A stretch of DNA of 64,000 bases from a bacterium 1xD42-87 (GTDB lineage Bacteria > Bacillota > Clostridia > Lachnospirales > Lachnospiraceae), in NCBI GenBank assembly GCA_003611805.1, contig RAYM01000010.1, forward strand, positions 208,998 to 272,997, in the 5' to 3' direction. The notes under the pieces were generated by a model. That model saw nothing but the letters and a program-made list of their open reading frames with translations, was not told where the DNA came from and did no database searches. This document shows, in pieces, positions 52,416 to 60,355 of this stretch. Numbering within the stretch: the stretch's first letter is position 1; each line of letters starts with the position of its first letter. The position numbers and the translations under genes are program-made.

Positions 52416-53210
52416 CCCTCCCGTGAGAGAGGGTCCATGACATTGGAGGCATCTTTGGCACTGCCGTTTTTTCTCTTCGCGGTGCTTAACATTCTTTTTG
52501 CGGTGAATATCATCGGAACACAGAGCCGGATCAACGCGGCAATGCATCAGGTGGGGAACAAGCTGGCTTTTGCGGGATACGCCTATGAAAATACGGTGGC
52601 AGACATTCTGCCGGATGGGCTTGCAGGCGTAGTGGTCACGGAAGGGTACGCCAAAGGGCAGATCGTGGAATATGTAGGAAGCTCCTATCTGGAAAATTCC
52701 TGTGTGAAGGGCGGCGCAGGCGGATTGTCTTTCATCGGTTCTTCGGTAATGGGACCGGAGGATATGATTGATCTGAGAGTATCTTACAGGGTTAAACCTT
52801 TTGCATCGCTGATGGGATTTGACGGATTTTTTCTGTCGCAACGTTATTATGGCAGGGCATGGACAGGCTATGATTTGACAGGAACGGCGGGCGGCGGCAC
52901 GCAGGAAGACCCTATGGTTTATATCACAAAAACGGGGACAGTTTATCATTTGGAGAGGAACTGCGCTTATTTAAATCCGAGGATAGAGACGGTGCCCGCA
53001 CAGTCCGTGGATGACAGACGCAACGCATCCGGTGTGAAATATGCGCCCTGCGGTTCCTGCGGTGCGGGCGGAGACAGCGGGCAGATGTTTATCACAGACT
53101 ATGGCAGCAGTTATCATAAGCGGCTGGACTGTCCGGCACTGAAAAGGACGATTTATACTGTGCCGCTGTCAGAGGGGGGCACAAGGGGGAGGTGTTCCAA
53201 ATGTGGATAG
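52281..53210 (+). CDS. TadE-like pseudopilin with duplicated His/Cys C-terminal motif
   Basis: A 309-aa protein. Its TadE signature 'MTLEASLALPFFLFAVLNIL' starts only at residue 53; the preceding 52 residues are unusual and their coding DNA is bounded by 14-bp inverted repeats. ATG 52281 follows GGGAGGTGAT; ATG 52437 is an alternative that would give a standard TadE start. The C-terminal 100 residues contain two related units, 'TGTVYHLERNCAYLN' with 'CGSCG', and 'YGSSYHKRLDCPALK' with 'CSKCG', which could each bind a metal or form disulfides. Membrane-anchored, part of the Tad pilus. Confidence 0.82.
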   Translation: MPFLRLSNKKITKSTAHSLRAYLEAHQGSHIHNSALRLVKGASFIPSRERGSMTLEASLALPFFLFAVLNILFAVNIIGTQSRINAAMHQVGNKLAFAGYAYENTVADILPDGLAGVVVTEGYAKGQIVEYVGSSYLENSCVKGGAGGLSFIGSSVMGPEDMIDLRVSYRVKPFASLMGFDGFFLSQRYYGRAWTGYDLTGTAGGGTQEDPMVYITKTGTVYHLERNCAYLNPRIETVPAQSVDDRRNASGVKYAPCGSCGAGGDSGQMFITDYGSSYHKRLDCPALKRTIYTVPLSEGGTRGRCSKCG

Positions 53211-53623
53211 AGATTGTATTGTTTTTGTTTCTGGCGGTCTGCGCTGTGTATGACGGTTTCAGCAGACGCGTTCCGCTGGCAGTAGTGTGGATCGGAATGT
53301 TGACGGCGGTCTGCCTTCAAATCGGCGGGGCAATGGGAGAGACCAATATTGTATCGGCGGCGCTTTCCCTGTTACCCGGCGCGGGATTTTTTCTGCTCAG
53401 TTTTCTGACCAGAGAGAAAGTGGGGTATGGCGATGGATGGACACTTTTGATGATTGGTCTGTTTGTGGGGGCTTACCGCTGTTTTTTGATTTTGCTTGTG
53501 GGGCTGATGGCGGAATCTGTGGCGGCGGTTGTATTGCTGGTGATTGGAAAAATAAAACGTGACCGGGAAATTCCTTTCCTGCCGTTTCTGCTTTTGGGAA
53601 TGGGGGTGGTGGTATGTTTTTGA
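53201..53623 (+). CDS. second A24-family prepilin peptidase
   Basis: A 140-aa membrane protein with both catalytic aspartate motifs of A24 peptidases: 'AVYDGFSRRVP' and 'KVGYGDGW' (GxGD). ATG 53201 has GGGGGAGG (53185-53192) upstream and overlaps the TadE-like gene by 10 bp. Having two peptidases in one Tad operon suggests separate processing of Flp pilin and TadE/F-like pseudopilins, as described for some Tad systems. It is shorter than the first copy. Confidence 0.82.
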   Translation: MWIEIVLFLFLAVCAVYDGFSRRVPLAVVWIGMLTAVCLQIGGAMGETNIVSAALSLLPGAGFFLLSFLTREKVGYGDGWTLLMIGLFVGAYRCFLILLVGLMAESVAAVVLLVIGKIKRDREIPFLPFLLLGMGVVVCF

Positions 53624-54060
53624 AAAAGACAGCGAAAGGCTATATGACGTTGGAAGCTTCTTTTCTTATTACATGGACATTATTTCTGTTTGTTCTGTTG
53701 ATTTACTTATCATTTTATTCCTACGACAAATGTGTACTTTTTCAGGATGCCTATACGATCTGCTTCCGGGGGAGCGTTCAAAAGGATGAAAGAAAGGTAG
53801 TGCCTTACATAAGCGCAAATATGCAGAAACAGTTTGGAAAGAAATATTTCGGTGTGGGAAAGGTACAGGGAACGGTGGATAAAAGTGGAAATACGACAAG
53901 TGTGACCGGGGAGTGTCAGGTAAAGGTGCCCATCCGGCAGCTGTTTACCATGCACGGTAAAGAGGGCTGGCGCATCCGTACACGCGCGAAAGCGCAGATT
54001 ATCAATCCGACAAAGATGATACGCAGATGCAGATGGGCGGGAAATATGTTTACGGACTGA
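53614..54060 (+). CDS. TadE/TadF-like pseudopilin
   Basis: A 148-aa protein with a short leader and hydrophobic helix typical of TadE ('KGYMTLEASFLITWTLFLFV'), followed by a small extracytoplasmic domain ('VTGECQVKVPIRQLF'). It overlaps the peptidase gene by 10 bp. With the 52281 product it would form the minor pseudopilin pair. The tail is basic ('MIRRCRWAGN'). Confidence 0.85.
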   Translation: MFLKKTAKGYMTLEASFLITWTLFLFVLLIYLSFYSYDKCVLFQDAYTICFRGSVQKDERKVVPYISANMQKQFGKKYFGVGKVQGTVDKSGNTTSVTGECQVKVPIRQLFTMHGKEGWRIRTRAKAQIINPTKMIRRCRWAGNMFTD

Positions 54061-54093
54061 AAGACGGCAAAGATGAAATCGGAGGAGATACAG

Positions 54094-55590
54094 ATGCTGG
54101 AGGCAAAATTTTTCAGGGATTATAAACACAGTTACATGATTTTACCGTGCAAAAGCAGGCAGCCGGAGAAAAGTTATCAGTGCAGGCAGCTTACTTCCAA
54201 TAAAATAGAAGAGATTCTGCGGTGCTCCATGCGGCATGTAAACGGTATGACGTATTTTTACTATGATATCAGTTCCAGGACAACTATGGAAAGCCTGTAT
54301 CGGGACAGGCAGATGTCCTATCGTCAAATTTGTGAGCTGTTTGAACAGCTTTATCAAATGTATTGCAGAGTGGGCGATTATTTTATGGATGAGACGCGAC
54401 TGGTATTTTCACCATCGTATATCTTTTATGATTTATCGCGCAAAAAATATATTGGGCTCTATTATCCGGATTACGAGGAGGAAAGACCTTATGAGGCGCT
54501 TATGGACTATCTGCTGGAACATATGGATAACGAAGATGAGCGGCTGGCAGACTGTATCTATCAGATTTATGAGAGAACGGAGGACAGTGGTTTTTCACTG
54601 TGGGATGCGCTGCAGATTCTGGGAGAGGCAAAGGCGCAGGAAGAGAAAACGGAGAAAGAAACGAAAGGGTCCTGTGGGGAGCGGGGAGATATGTTTCTGC
54701 TGTCCGGAAACGTTTTATCTGAAAACGAGAAGACGGAGCAGGTATATACACAGGCGGATCGGCAGGATTCACAGGAGAATACATTTGTTCCGCGGGAAAA
54801 GAAAGAAGATAAGGCTGTATCCGTAAAAAAGAAGAGCACGTTTTCTGCGTTTGTTGCTGTATTTTCGGTGTTGGGAATTGCGGGAATCGTCTATATTTAC
54901 GGTTCGTATGAGCTGTCGGATGAAGAGGTTATGACACTTCTCGGATGCGGCGCGCTGCTGGGTGTCTGCCTGATTGCGGGTCTTACGGGCATTTTGAAAG
55001 GTGGTGCGAGGAGTGGGAAGAAAAGGACGGCTGCCGGGAGCGAGACGGAAGAAATGTTTTTGGATGGAATGGATGATTTTTGCCTGTCAGTACAGGACAC
55101 AGATTCTTCGGGACATATACGGAATAGCAGGCTGGTTTCTGCGGGACCGGCACAGTGCAGGGAGACTGTCTCCCTGGAACATGTACTGAGCCGTGAGCGG
55201 GAACCGGGAATGCCCGTATCTGCCAGAGGAAGAAAAGATATGTCAGAAGAAGAGGAAGTTTATGGAAATACTGTCTTTTATGACAGCGCAAAAATAGCGG
55301 AACATAAATTGTATGCGTTGGATAAAAAGAATAAAAAGCATATTGAACTCACTAAATTTCCGTTTACAGTGGGAAAGATGGCGGGGTGTGTGGACTGTGT
55401 CCTGCCGGACGACTCTATCAGCCGCATCCACGCCAGATTTGAGAAGGTTGGAGATGTAATACAGTTGACAGATATGAATTCCACAAACGGCACTTACAGA
55501 AACGGGCTGCGGATGCAGCCGCAGGAAACGGTGGAAATTGAGCCGGGGGATGAGATAAGGTTTGGGAAGTTGAATTATTGCTATCGGTAG
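54094..55590 (+). CDS. DUF6382-FHA domain protein
   Basis: A 498-aa protein. ATG 54094 is chosen because GGAGGAG (54081-54087) lies 6 nt upstream. The N-terminal 170 residues match DUF6382 ('FYYDISSRTTMESLYRDRQM'), a central pair of membrane helices lies at about 255-310, and the C-terminal FHA domain (about 415-495) has 'FTVGKMAGCVDCVLPDDSIS', 'RIHARFE' and 'NSTNGTYRNG'. FHA domains bind phosphothreonine, so this protein may tie pilus assembly to a Ser/Thr kinase. It closes the Tad operon. No kinase gene is in the window. Confidence 0.88.
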   Translation: MLEAKFFRDYKHSYMILPCKSRQPEKSYQCRQLTSNKIEEILRCSMRHVNGMTYFYYDISSRTTMESLYRDRQMSYRQICELFEQLYQMYCRVGDYFMDETRLVFSPSYIFYDLSRKKYIGLYYPDYEEERPYEALMDYLLEHMDNEDERLADCIYQIYERTEDSGFSLWDALQILGEAKAQEEKTEKETKGSCGERGDMFLLSGNVLSENEKTEQVYTQADRQDSQENTFVPREKKEDKAVSVKKKSTFSAFVAVFSVLGIAGIVYIYGSYELSDEEVMTLLGCGALLGVCLIAGLTGILKGGARSGKKRTAAGSETEEMFLDGMDDFCLSVQDTDSSGHIRNSRLVSAGPAQCRETVSLEHVLSREREPGMPVSARGRKDMSEEEEVYGNTVFYDSAKIAEHKLYALDKKNKKHIELTKFPFTVGKMAGCVDCVLPDDSISRIHARFEKVGDVIQLTDMNSTNGTYRNGLRMQPQETVEIEPGDEIRFGKLNYCYR

Positions 55591-55619
55591 TTTTTTCATG
55601 AAAAACAAAATGATACGTA

Positions 55620-55648
55620 TTGATATTACACGTGTAATGTGATATGAT
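55620..55648 (+). promoter_or_regulatory. promoter with 14-bp palindrome upstream of hicB
   Basis: TTGATA (55620-55625), 17-bp spacer, TATGAT (55643-55648). The spacer is filled by ATTACACGTGTAAT (55625-55638), a perfect palindrome and likely operator for the ribbon-helix-helix domain of HicB. Confidence 0.8.
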
Positions 55649-55670
55649 GGTTGCGCAAGGGAGAGATAAA

Positions 55671-55805
55671 ATGCCAATGAAACGTTACCATACCGTTTCA
55701 TGTCAGAGAGCTTCCGAAAGGGACAGAAAATTCTATCAGAAGACAGGCGGGGTTAAAGTAGTCTCCAACTCTAATAAAATGTGTTCATTCAATCAGGAGG
55801 TATAA
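55671..55805 (+). CDS. 44-aa small protein preceding hicB
   Basis: A short frame with a good site (CAAGGGAGAG before ATG 55671) reading 'MPMKRYHTVSCQRASERDRK' and ending two bases before the hicB start. It occupies the place where HicA toxin is normally encoded and shares the 'MPM' start of many HicA proteins, but it lacks the HicA fold pattern (GSHxxY and HxxKE). It may be a frameshifted or shortened toxin, or an unrelated leader peptide coupling translation to hicB. Confidence 0.5.
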   Translation: MPMKRYHTVSCQRASERDRKFYQKTGGVKVVSNSNKMCSFNQEV

Positions 55806-55807
55806 TT

Positions 55808-56230
55808 ATGCTGTCAATGTATCCGGCGTGTTTTTTTAAAGAAGAAAATGCCTTTTCCGTTATTTTTCCAGATTTAAACTGGCTCTCGACATGTGGAGAC
55901 TCTTTTGAAAGTGTGATGGAGAAGGCGGTAGAGTGTCTGGCAGGGTATCTGTATACTTGCCGATTGGATGGCGATATGATTCCTTCCCCATCTCAACTGC
56001 AGGATATTGATCCGGCTGGGGTGGCAAGAGAATTGGAGTTGGAAGTGGAGGAGATGTTTGTAAATATGGTGTCCGTAGATGTGGATGTGTATGCCAAGGA
56101 ACATTTCGAAAAATCAGTTAAAAAGACGTTGACTATTCCGGCATGGCTTAATAAAGCGGCGCTGGAACAAAATATAAATTTTTCGCAAGTGCTGCAAGAC
56201 GCTTTAAAAGCAAAATTGCATCTTGGGTAG
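55808..56230 (+). CDS. HicB-family antitoxin
   Basis: A 140-aa protein: N-terminal partial RNase H fold of HicB ('YPACFFKEENAFSVIFPDLN', 'CGDSFESVMEKAVECLAGYL') and a C-terminal ribbon-helix-helix-like DNA-binding segment ('VKKTLTIPAWLNKAAL', 'FSQVLQDALKAKL'). ATG 55808 follows AGGAGGT. HicB neutralises the HicA mRNA interferase and represses its own promoter; the palindrome at 55625 fits that. No HicA is recognised on either side, so it is an orphan antitoxin or has a new partner. Confidence 0.9.
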   Translation: MLSMYPACFFKEENAFSVIFPDLNWLSTCGDSFESVMEKAVECLAGYLYTCRLDGDMIPSPSQLQDIDPAGVARELELEVEEMFVNMVSVDVDVYAKEHFEKSVKKTLTIPAWLNKAALEQNINFSQVLQDALKAKLHLG

Positions 56231-56260
56231 GCGGGATTATAAATTTGGAGAAATAACATC

Positions 56261-56881
56261 ATGGACAAAAACGAAAAATGGCTGCAGTGGGCGGTCGAAC
56301 TGCAGAGTCTGGCGCAGGCGGGGTTGTTTTACTGTAAAGATAAATATGAGTTGGAAAGGTACGAGCGCATTCGGGAAATCTCGACGGAAATGCTCAGTTA
56401 CAAGACGGAGATTCCCCTTGAGAAGGTCAAGGACTTGTTCTGCAGCGACGTGGGGTATCAGACGCCCAAAATAGACACCCGGGCGGCGATCTTTAACGAG
56501 GGGAAAATACTGCTCGTGCATGAGGCGAACGGCACATGGGCTTTGCCGGGCGGTTGGGTGGACGTGAATGTATCCGTCATGGAAAATATGATAAAGGAAG
56601 TGAAGGAGGAGTCTGGGCTTGACGTTACCGTCAAACGGATCATAGCGGTTCAGGACAGGGAGAAACATAACTTGCCGATTTACGCTTATAAAGTATGTAA
56701 GATATTCATGCAGTGCGAGGTGACGGGCGGCGGTTTTGTGCCCAATATTGAGACGACGGGCTTTGACTATTTTGGAATGGACGAGCTGCCCTGTCTTGCG
56801 GAAGAAAAGAATAACAGGGAACAGATAGAGATGTGTTTCCGGGCAATGGGTGCGGAGACGTGGGAAACGTTGTATGATTAG
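56261..56881 (+). CDS. NUDIX hydrolase with N-terminal helical domain
   Basis: A 206-aa protein. A helical N-terminal domain of about 60 residues ('WLQWAVELQSLAQAGLFYCK') precedes a NUDIX fold. The Nudix box reads 'GGWVDVNVSVMENMIKEVKE' then ESG: relative to the consensus the first Glu is Val and the Arg is Lys, a variant common in this subfamily, while the metal-binding EVKEE is kept. Related enzymes hydrolyse ADP-ribose or other nucleoside diphosphate derivatives. It is close to hicB but not clearly co-transcribed. Confidence 0.9.
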   Translation: MDKNEKWLQWAVELQSLAQAGLFYCKDKYELERYERIREISTEMLSYKTEIPLEKVKDLFCSDVGYQTPKIDTRAAIFNEGKILLVHEANGTWALPGGWVDVNVSVMENMIKEVKEESGLDVTVKRIIAVQDREKHNLPIYAYKVCKIFMQCEVTGGGFVPNIETTGFDYFGMDELPCLAEEKNNREQIEMCFRAMGAETWETLYD

Positions 56882-56940
56882 CCCTCCTCTATTGTAGGCA
56901 TAATGCCTGCTCCGACAGCCGTGCAGGTAAATATTTCATC

Positions 56941-56969
56941 TTTACACAAGAACGTACGTTTGGTAAGAT
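56941..56969 (+). promoter_or_regulatory. SOS promoter with LexA box
   Basis: TTTACA (56941-56946), 17-bp spacer, TAAGAT (56964-56969). The spacer contains AGAACGTACGTTTG (56949-56962), matching the Gram-positive LexA box GAAC-N4-GTTY. Confidence 0.82.
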
Positions 56970-57005
56970 GATATTACATTTAACGGCAGGGAGGAGGTGA
57001 AGGGA

Positions 57006-57305
57006 ATGGAAGAGAGATTTCGCGGGGGAACGCTGTCTGATGGTCAGAACAATATTCCGATTCAGATGATGTCGCTGACAGAACGGGACGGCAGGATCAC
57101 GCCGCAATGGTTCCGCCTTGAGACGGAAGAACATGAGATCAGGTTATATCGGATTGAGCAGGTTGTGTCGCGGGATGAAAAGAGGTATGTCGGCATCAGG
57201 GAGAAACAGTTTATCTGCAAGATCAAAATGGGAGATATGCGAAAAACCCTGGAGGTGCGGTACAATGTCGAAACCCAGCGATGGCGTATCTTCCAATTCC
57301 TGTAG
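57006..57305 (+). CDS. small uncharacterised protein of the SOS operon
   Basis: A 99-aa protein at the head of a LexA-controlled operon, with AGGAGGT (56992-56998) 7 nt before ATG 57006. It is predicted mainly beta ('MMSLTERDGRITPQWFRLET', 'VRYNVETQRWRIFQFL'). It ends two bases before the polymerase start, so the two are coupled. In Bacillus the small YolD protein is paired with Y-family polymerases; this protein is in the same place but the similarity is not visible by eye. A polymerase accessory role is inference. Confidence 0.72.
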   Translation: MEERFRGGTLSDGQNNIPIQMMSLTERDGRITPQWFRLETEEHEIRLYRIEQVVSRDEKRYVGIREKQFICKIKMGDMRKTLEVRYNVETQRWRIFQFL

Positions 57306-57307
57306 GG

Positions 57308-58597
57308 ATGAGTAAATATGTATTTCACATAGACGTAAACAGCGCCTTTCTCGCCTGGACCGCAGCCTATCGGGTGGATGTGCTGGGTGAGAAAGAGGAT
57401 ATCCGGCTGATACCGAGCATCGTGGGCGGGGATCAGGAGAAACGTCACGGAATTGTTCTGGCAAAGAGCACCCCGGCGAAAAAATATGGCATAAAGACGG
57501 GTGAACCCATTGTAGCAGCGCAGAGAAAATGCCCAGGACTGGTGATCGTGCCGCCGGATTATGGGCTATATGTCAAATCGTCCCGCGCCTTTATGGACAT
57601 ACTGAAAGATTACAGTGATAACGTGATCCAATACAGTATCGATGAGGCGTGGGTGGTGTTTGAAGGGTTTGAAAAGTTGTACGGTCGTGGTCAGATGGTG
57701 AATCTGGCGTATGAGCTGAGGGATCGGATCAGAGATGAACTCGGCTTTACGGTGAATGTCGGTATCTCAACCAATTTCCTTTTGTCCAAGATGGCGGGGG
57801 ACTTTTCCAAACCGAATAAAGTGCACACGCTGTTCCCCGAGGAGATCGAACAGAAGATGTGGCAGCTCCCTGTTTCGGATTTGTTTTTGGCGGGACGGGC
57901 AACGGTGGAAAAGCTGAATAAAGTCGGTATACAGACGATCGGGGAACTGGCACAGGCGGATGAGGGAATGATCCGTTCCCTGTTAAAAAAACATGGGCAG
58001 ACCATACAGGGCTTTGCGAGAGGCGGAGATCTTGATCCGGGCATGATTTCTCACGAAGCCAATAAAGGATATGGGAACAGCATGACAGCTCCGATAGACG
58101 TTGTGACGGAGGAGTATGCGAAACATCTGCTGCTTTCCTTAAGTGAGACGGTAGGGACACGGCTTCGGGCTGACGGCGTGATGATCAGCGTGGTCAGCGT
58201 GCATCTGACAACCTGTGAGTTTCAGCGCATGAATAAGCAGATGCAGTTGGACTCTCCCACAAATATTACGGAAGAAATCTACGGAGCCGCATGTCAGGTA
58301 TTCGGTAAACTGTGGGATAAGAAAACACCAATCCGGCAGCTGGGGGTCCATACGTCAAAAGTGCAGGAGAATGCCGGGCGGCAGTACAGCATATTTGATC
58401 TGGGAAAAAGTGACAAACTGGAAAAATTGGACAAGGCGGTAGATAAGGTTCGCGAAAAATACGGGGAAGATGCGATTTTCCGTGCCAGTTTCCTGAAAGG
58501 AAATGTCTCCCATATGAGCGGCGGGTTGAATAAGGAGAGGCGCAGCGGGGTTACATTAGGAATAGACGTGGAAGGCGAAAACGTCAGGGACTTGTAA
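57308..58597 (+). CDS. Y-family DNA polymerase (DinB/UmuC type)
   Basis: A translesion polymerase of 429 aa from ATG 57308; ATG 57281 is possible but neither has a good ribosome site, and 57308 sits 2 bp after the upstream stop, fitting coupling. Motifs: 'VFHIDVNSAFLAWTAAYR' with the first metal Asp, 'YSIDEAWVVFEGF' with the catalytic Asp-Glu, and the thumb 'VSDLFLAGRATVEKLNKVGI'. A late 'QYSIFDLG' is a probable beta-clamp-binding motif (QxxxF type). It copies damaged DNA under SOS control. Confidence 0.93.
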   Translation: MSKYVFHIDVNSAFLAWTAAYRVDVLGEKEDIRLIPSIVGGDQEKRHGIVLAKSTPAKKYGIKTGEPIVAAQRKCPGLVIVPPDYGLYVKSSRAFMDILKDYSDNVIQYSIDEAWVVFEGFEKLYGRGQMVNLAYELRDRIRDELGFTVNVGISTNFLLSKMAGDFSKPNKVHTLFPEEIEQKMWQLPVSDLFLAGRATVEKLNKVGIQTIGELAQADEGMIRSLLKKHGQTIQGFARGGDLDPGMISHEANKGYGNSMTAPIDVVTEEYAKHLLLSLSETVGTRLRADGVMISVVSVHLTTCEFQRMNKQMQLDSPTNITEEIYGAACQVFGKLWDKKTPIRQLGVHTSKVQENAGRQYSIFDLGKSDKLEKLDKAVDKVREKYGEDAIFRASFLKGNVSHMSGGLNKERRSGVTLGIDVEGENVRDL

Positions 58598-58635
58598 AGC
58601 CCCATGTAAATGTCAGGGAAAATCGGAGAGAAACC

Positions 58636-59232
58636 ATGTGCGGAAGATTTTATATAGATGATGAGACAATGCGTGAGATAGAGAAGATAGCCGGGAAAAT
58701 CGACCGAAAGAATGCAAAAATAGGAGATGTGCATCCTTCGGAACCGGCGTTGGTGCTGCGGGCGGACCATGACAGTGTGGTGGCGGATGTGCTTAAGTGG
58801 GGCTATGCGTCTGCAGGGAATCATACTTTGATTTTTAATGCCAGAACGGAAACGGTGAGAGAGCGTCCTATGTTCCGCTATGATTTTGAGGCGCGCCGCT
58901 GTCTGGTTCCGGCATGTAAGTTTTACGAGTGGAAGGATACCGGTGCAAAGAAAAAGGAGAAGTATGAGTTTTTTACGCCGGAAGAAGTTTTGTATCTGGC
59001 GGGAATCTATCATAAAGACCCGGAGGGTGACCGATTCACTATCCTTACCCGCGAGGCGGAGGGGTGCATGACCGGGATACACAGCCGTATGCCGCTGATA
59101 CTCCGAAAGGAGAATATGGAGGAATGGCTGTTCTCGGAAACGGAAGCAAAGGAAATGTTGGACAGGCATTTTGAGAAACTGCAAAGACAGAAGAGTGAAG
59201 CGGGTGGATATCAGCAGATGAGTTTGTTTTAG
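58636..59232 (+). CDS. SOS response-associated peptidase (HMCES/YedK)
   Basis: A 198-aa SRAP protein. 'MCGRFY' supplies Cys2, which forms a covalent thiazolidine link to abasic sites in single-stranded DNA after Met removal. 'FNARTETVRERPMF' has the conserved Asn and Glu, 'LVPACKFYEWKD' the second signature, and 'IHSRMPLIL' the conserved His. It follows the polymerase by 38 bp and completes an operon that tolerates damage and protects abasic sites. A C-terminal 'QQMSLF' may be a clamp-binding tail. Confidence 0.95.
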   Translation: MCGRFYIDDETMREIEKIAGKIDRKNAKIGDVHPSEPALVLRADHDSVVADVLKWGYASAGNHTLIFNARTETVRERPMFRYDFEARRCLVPACKFYEWKDTGAKKKEKYEFFTPEEVLYLAGIYHKDPEGDRFTILTREAEGCMTGIHSRMPLILRKENMEEWLFSETEAKEMLDRHFEKLQRQKSEAGGYQQMSLF

Positions 59233-59292
59233 ATAACGGCGGTCGTCCGACGGCGGTTTGACATCCCCAACTGAAAATGATACTCTTTTCTC

Positions 59293-60339
59293 ATGGATAT
59301 GTTAACGTTGAATCGACTGGAAAATCTGTTCTTTGAGCAGGGCTATGATAAGATACCGTCCAATCTGCCCGAGTTTAACTTTTACTGCCGCAGAGAGGTG
59401 CAGGGAATTACTGTGCTCCATGTAATTGATTACAGGCAGGGGCTCTATATTTCAATGGACCAATATACGCATCTGAAAGAGCAGATAGAAGCTTTTTTCC
59501 GCGATAAAGGCGAGAGCGAAGTCCACGTGATGACACTTGTTTTGAGCGAGGATACGGAGAAGGCGAGAAGGCTTTGCGGCGGGGACAGCTTTTGCTGGGT
59601 GATTGATTCGCGGGAATACCGACTGCTGATCCACGAAACACAGGCGGCAGATTTTTACGGCTGGAAAGATATTTTGGAGGAGTATCTGTTTTCGCTGGCA
59701 CGGGAGGACTTGAAGGGGAAGCGGGCGAACGGCGAACCGAAAAGGAAGACAGAATGGCGGGTGCTGCCGTGGGTTAGCATTGTTCTGGTAGCGATGAATG
59801 TAATTGTATTTCTGATATGTACATTTACGGGCGATTTGTTATATAATAAGGGTGCATTTAATGTAACGGCGCTTTGGCAGGGGGAATGGTACCGCTTGTT
59901 TACAAGCATGTTCTTACATTGGAATGTGGAGCACCTTTTCAGTAATATGATCGTCCTGTATTATGTGGGGACGATTGTGGAACGCAGACTTGGAGCCTTT
60001 CCCTATGCGGCGCTTTATGTGCTCTCCGGTCTTGCGGGGAATATTTTTTCCATGGGGTATGAGCTTTTAACGGGTGCCTACGGCAGTTCAGCAGGGGCGA
60101 GCGGTGCGGTTTTCGGTGTGGAGGGCGCGCTGCTGTTTCTGGTTATGGCGCATCGGGGGAAACTGGAAACCATGACGGCGGGCAGGGTGGCTTTTGCGAT
60201 TGCCGTTTCACTCTACTGCGGTTTTACCAGTCCTGGAGTGAATAACGCGGCACATGTGGGCGGTGTCCTGATGGGATTTGCGGCGGCGGCTGCCAGTGTG
60301 GCATGCGGGAAAATAAAGGTGTTTTCCGATCACAGATGA
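59293..60339 (+). CDS. rhomboid intramembrane serine protease
   Basis: A 348-aa protein. A soluble N-terminal domain of about 150 residues is followed by six to seven membrane helices. The catalytic dyad is visible: Ser in 'SSAGASGAVFGVEG' and His in 'NNAAHVGGVLMG'; 'LFTSMFLHWNVEHLFSNM' is the conserved L1/helix-2 part. The N-terminal domain has no recognised fold. No clear ribosome site precedes ATG 59293 (ATG 59299 is an alternative). Substrates are unknown. Confidence 0.92.
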   Translation: MDMLTLNRLENLFFEQGYDKIPSNLPEFNFYCRREVQGITVLHVIDYRQGLYISMDQYTHLKEQIEAFFRDKGESEVHVMTLVLSEDTEKARRLCGGDSFCWVIDSREYRLLIHETQAADFYGWKDILEEYLFSLAREDLKGKRANGEPKRKTEWRVLPWVSIVLVAMNVIVFLICTFTGDLLYNKGAFNVTALWQGEWYRLFTSMFLHWNVEHLFSNMIVLYYVGTIVERRLGAFPYAALYVLSGLAGNIFSMGYELLTGAYGSSAGASGAVFGVEGALLFLVMAHRGKLETMTAGRVAFAIAVSLYCGFTSPGVNNAAHVGGVLMGFAAAAASVACGKIKVFSDHR

Positions 60340-60355
60340 GAAAGGAACGTGTTTT

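Noticed and set aside
52380..52949. A 189-codon minus-strand frame in the TadE-like gene
   Set aside because: The plus strand has a TadE signature and Cys/His repeats. The antisense frame is a shadow.
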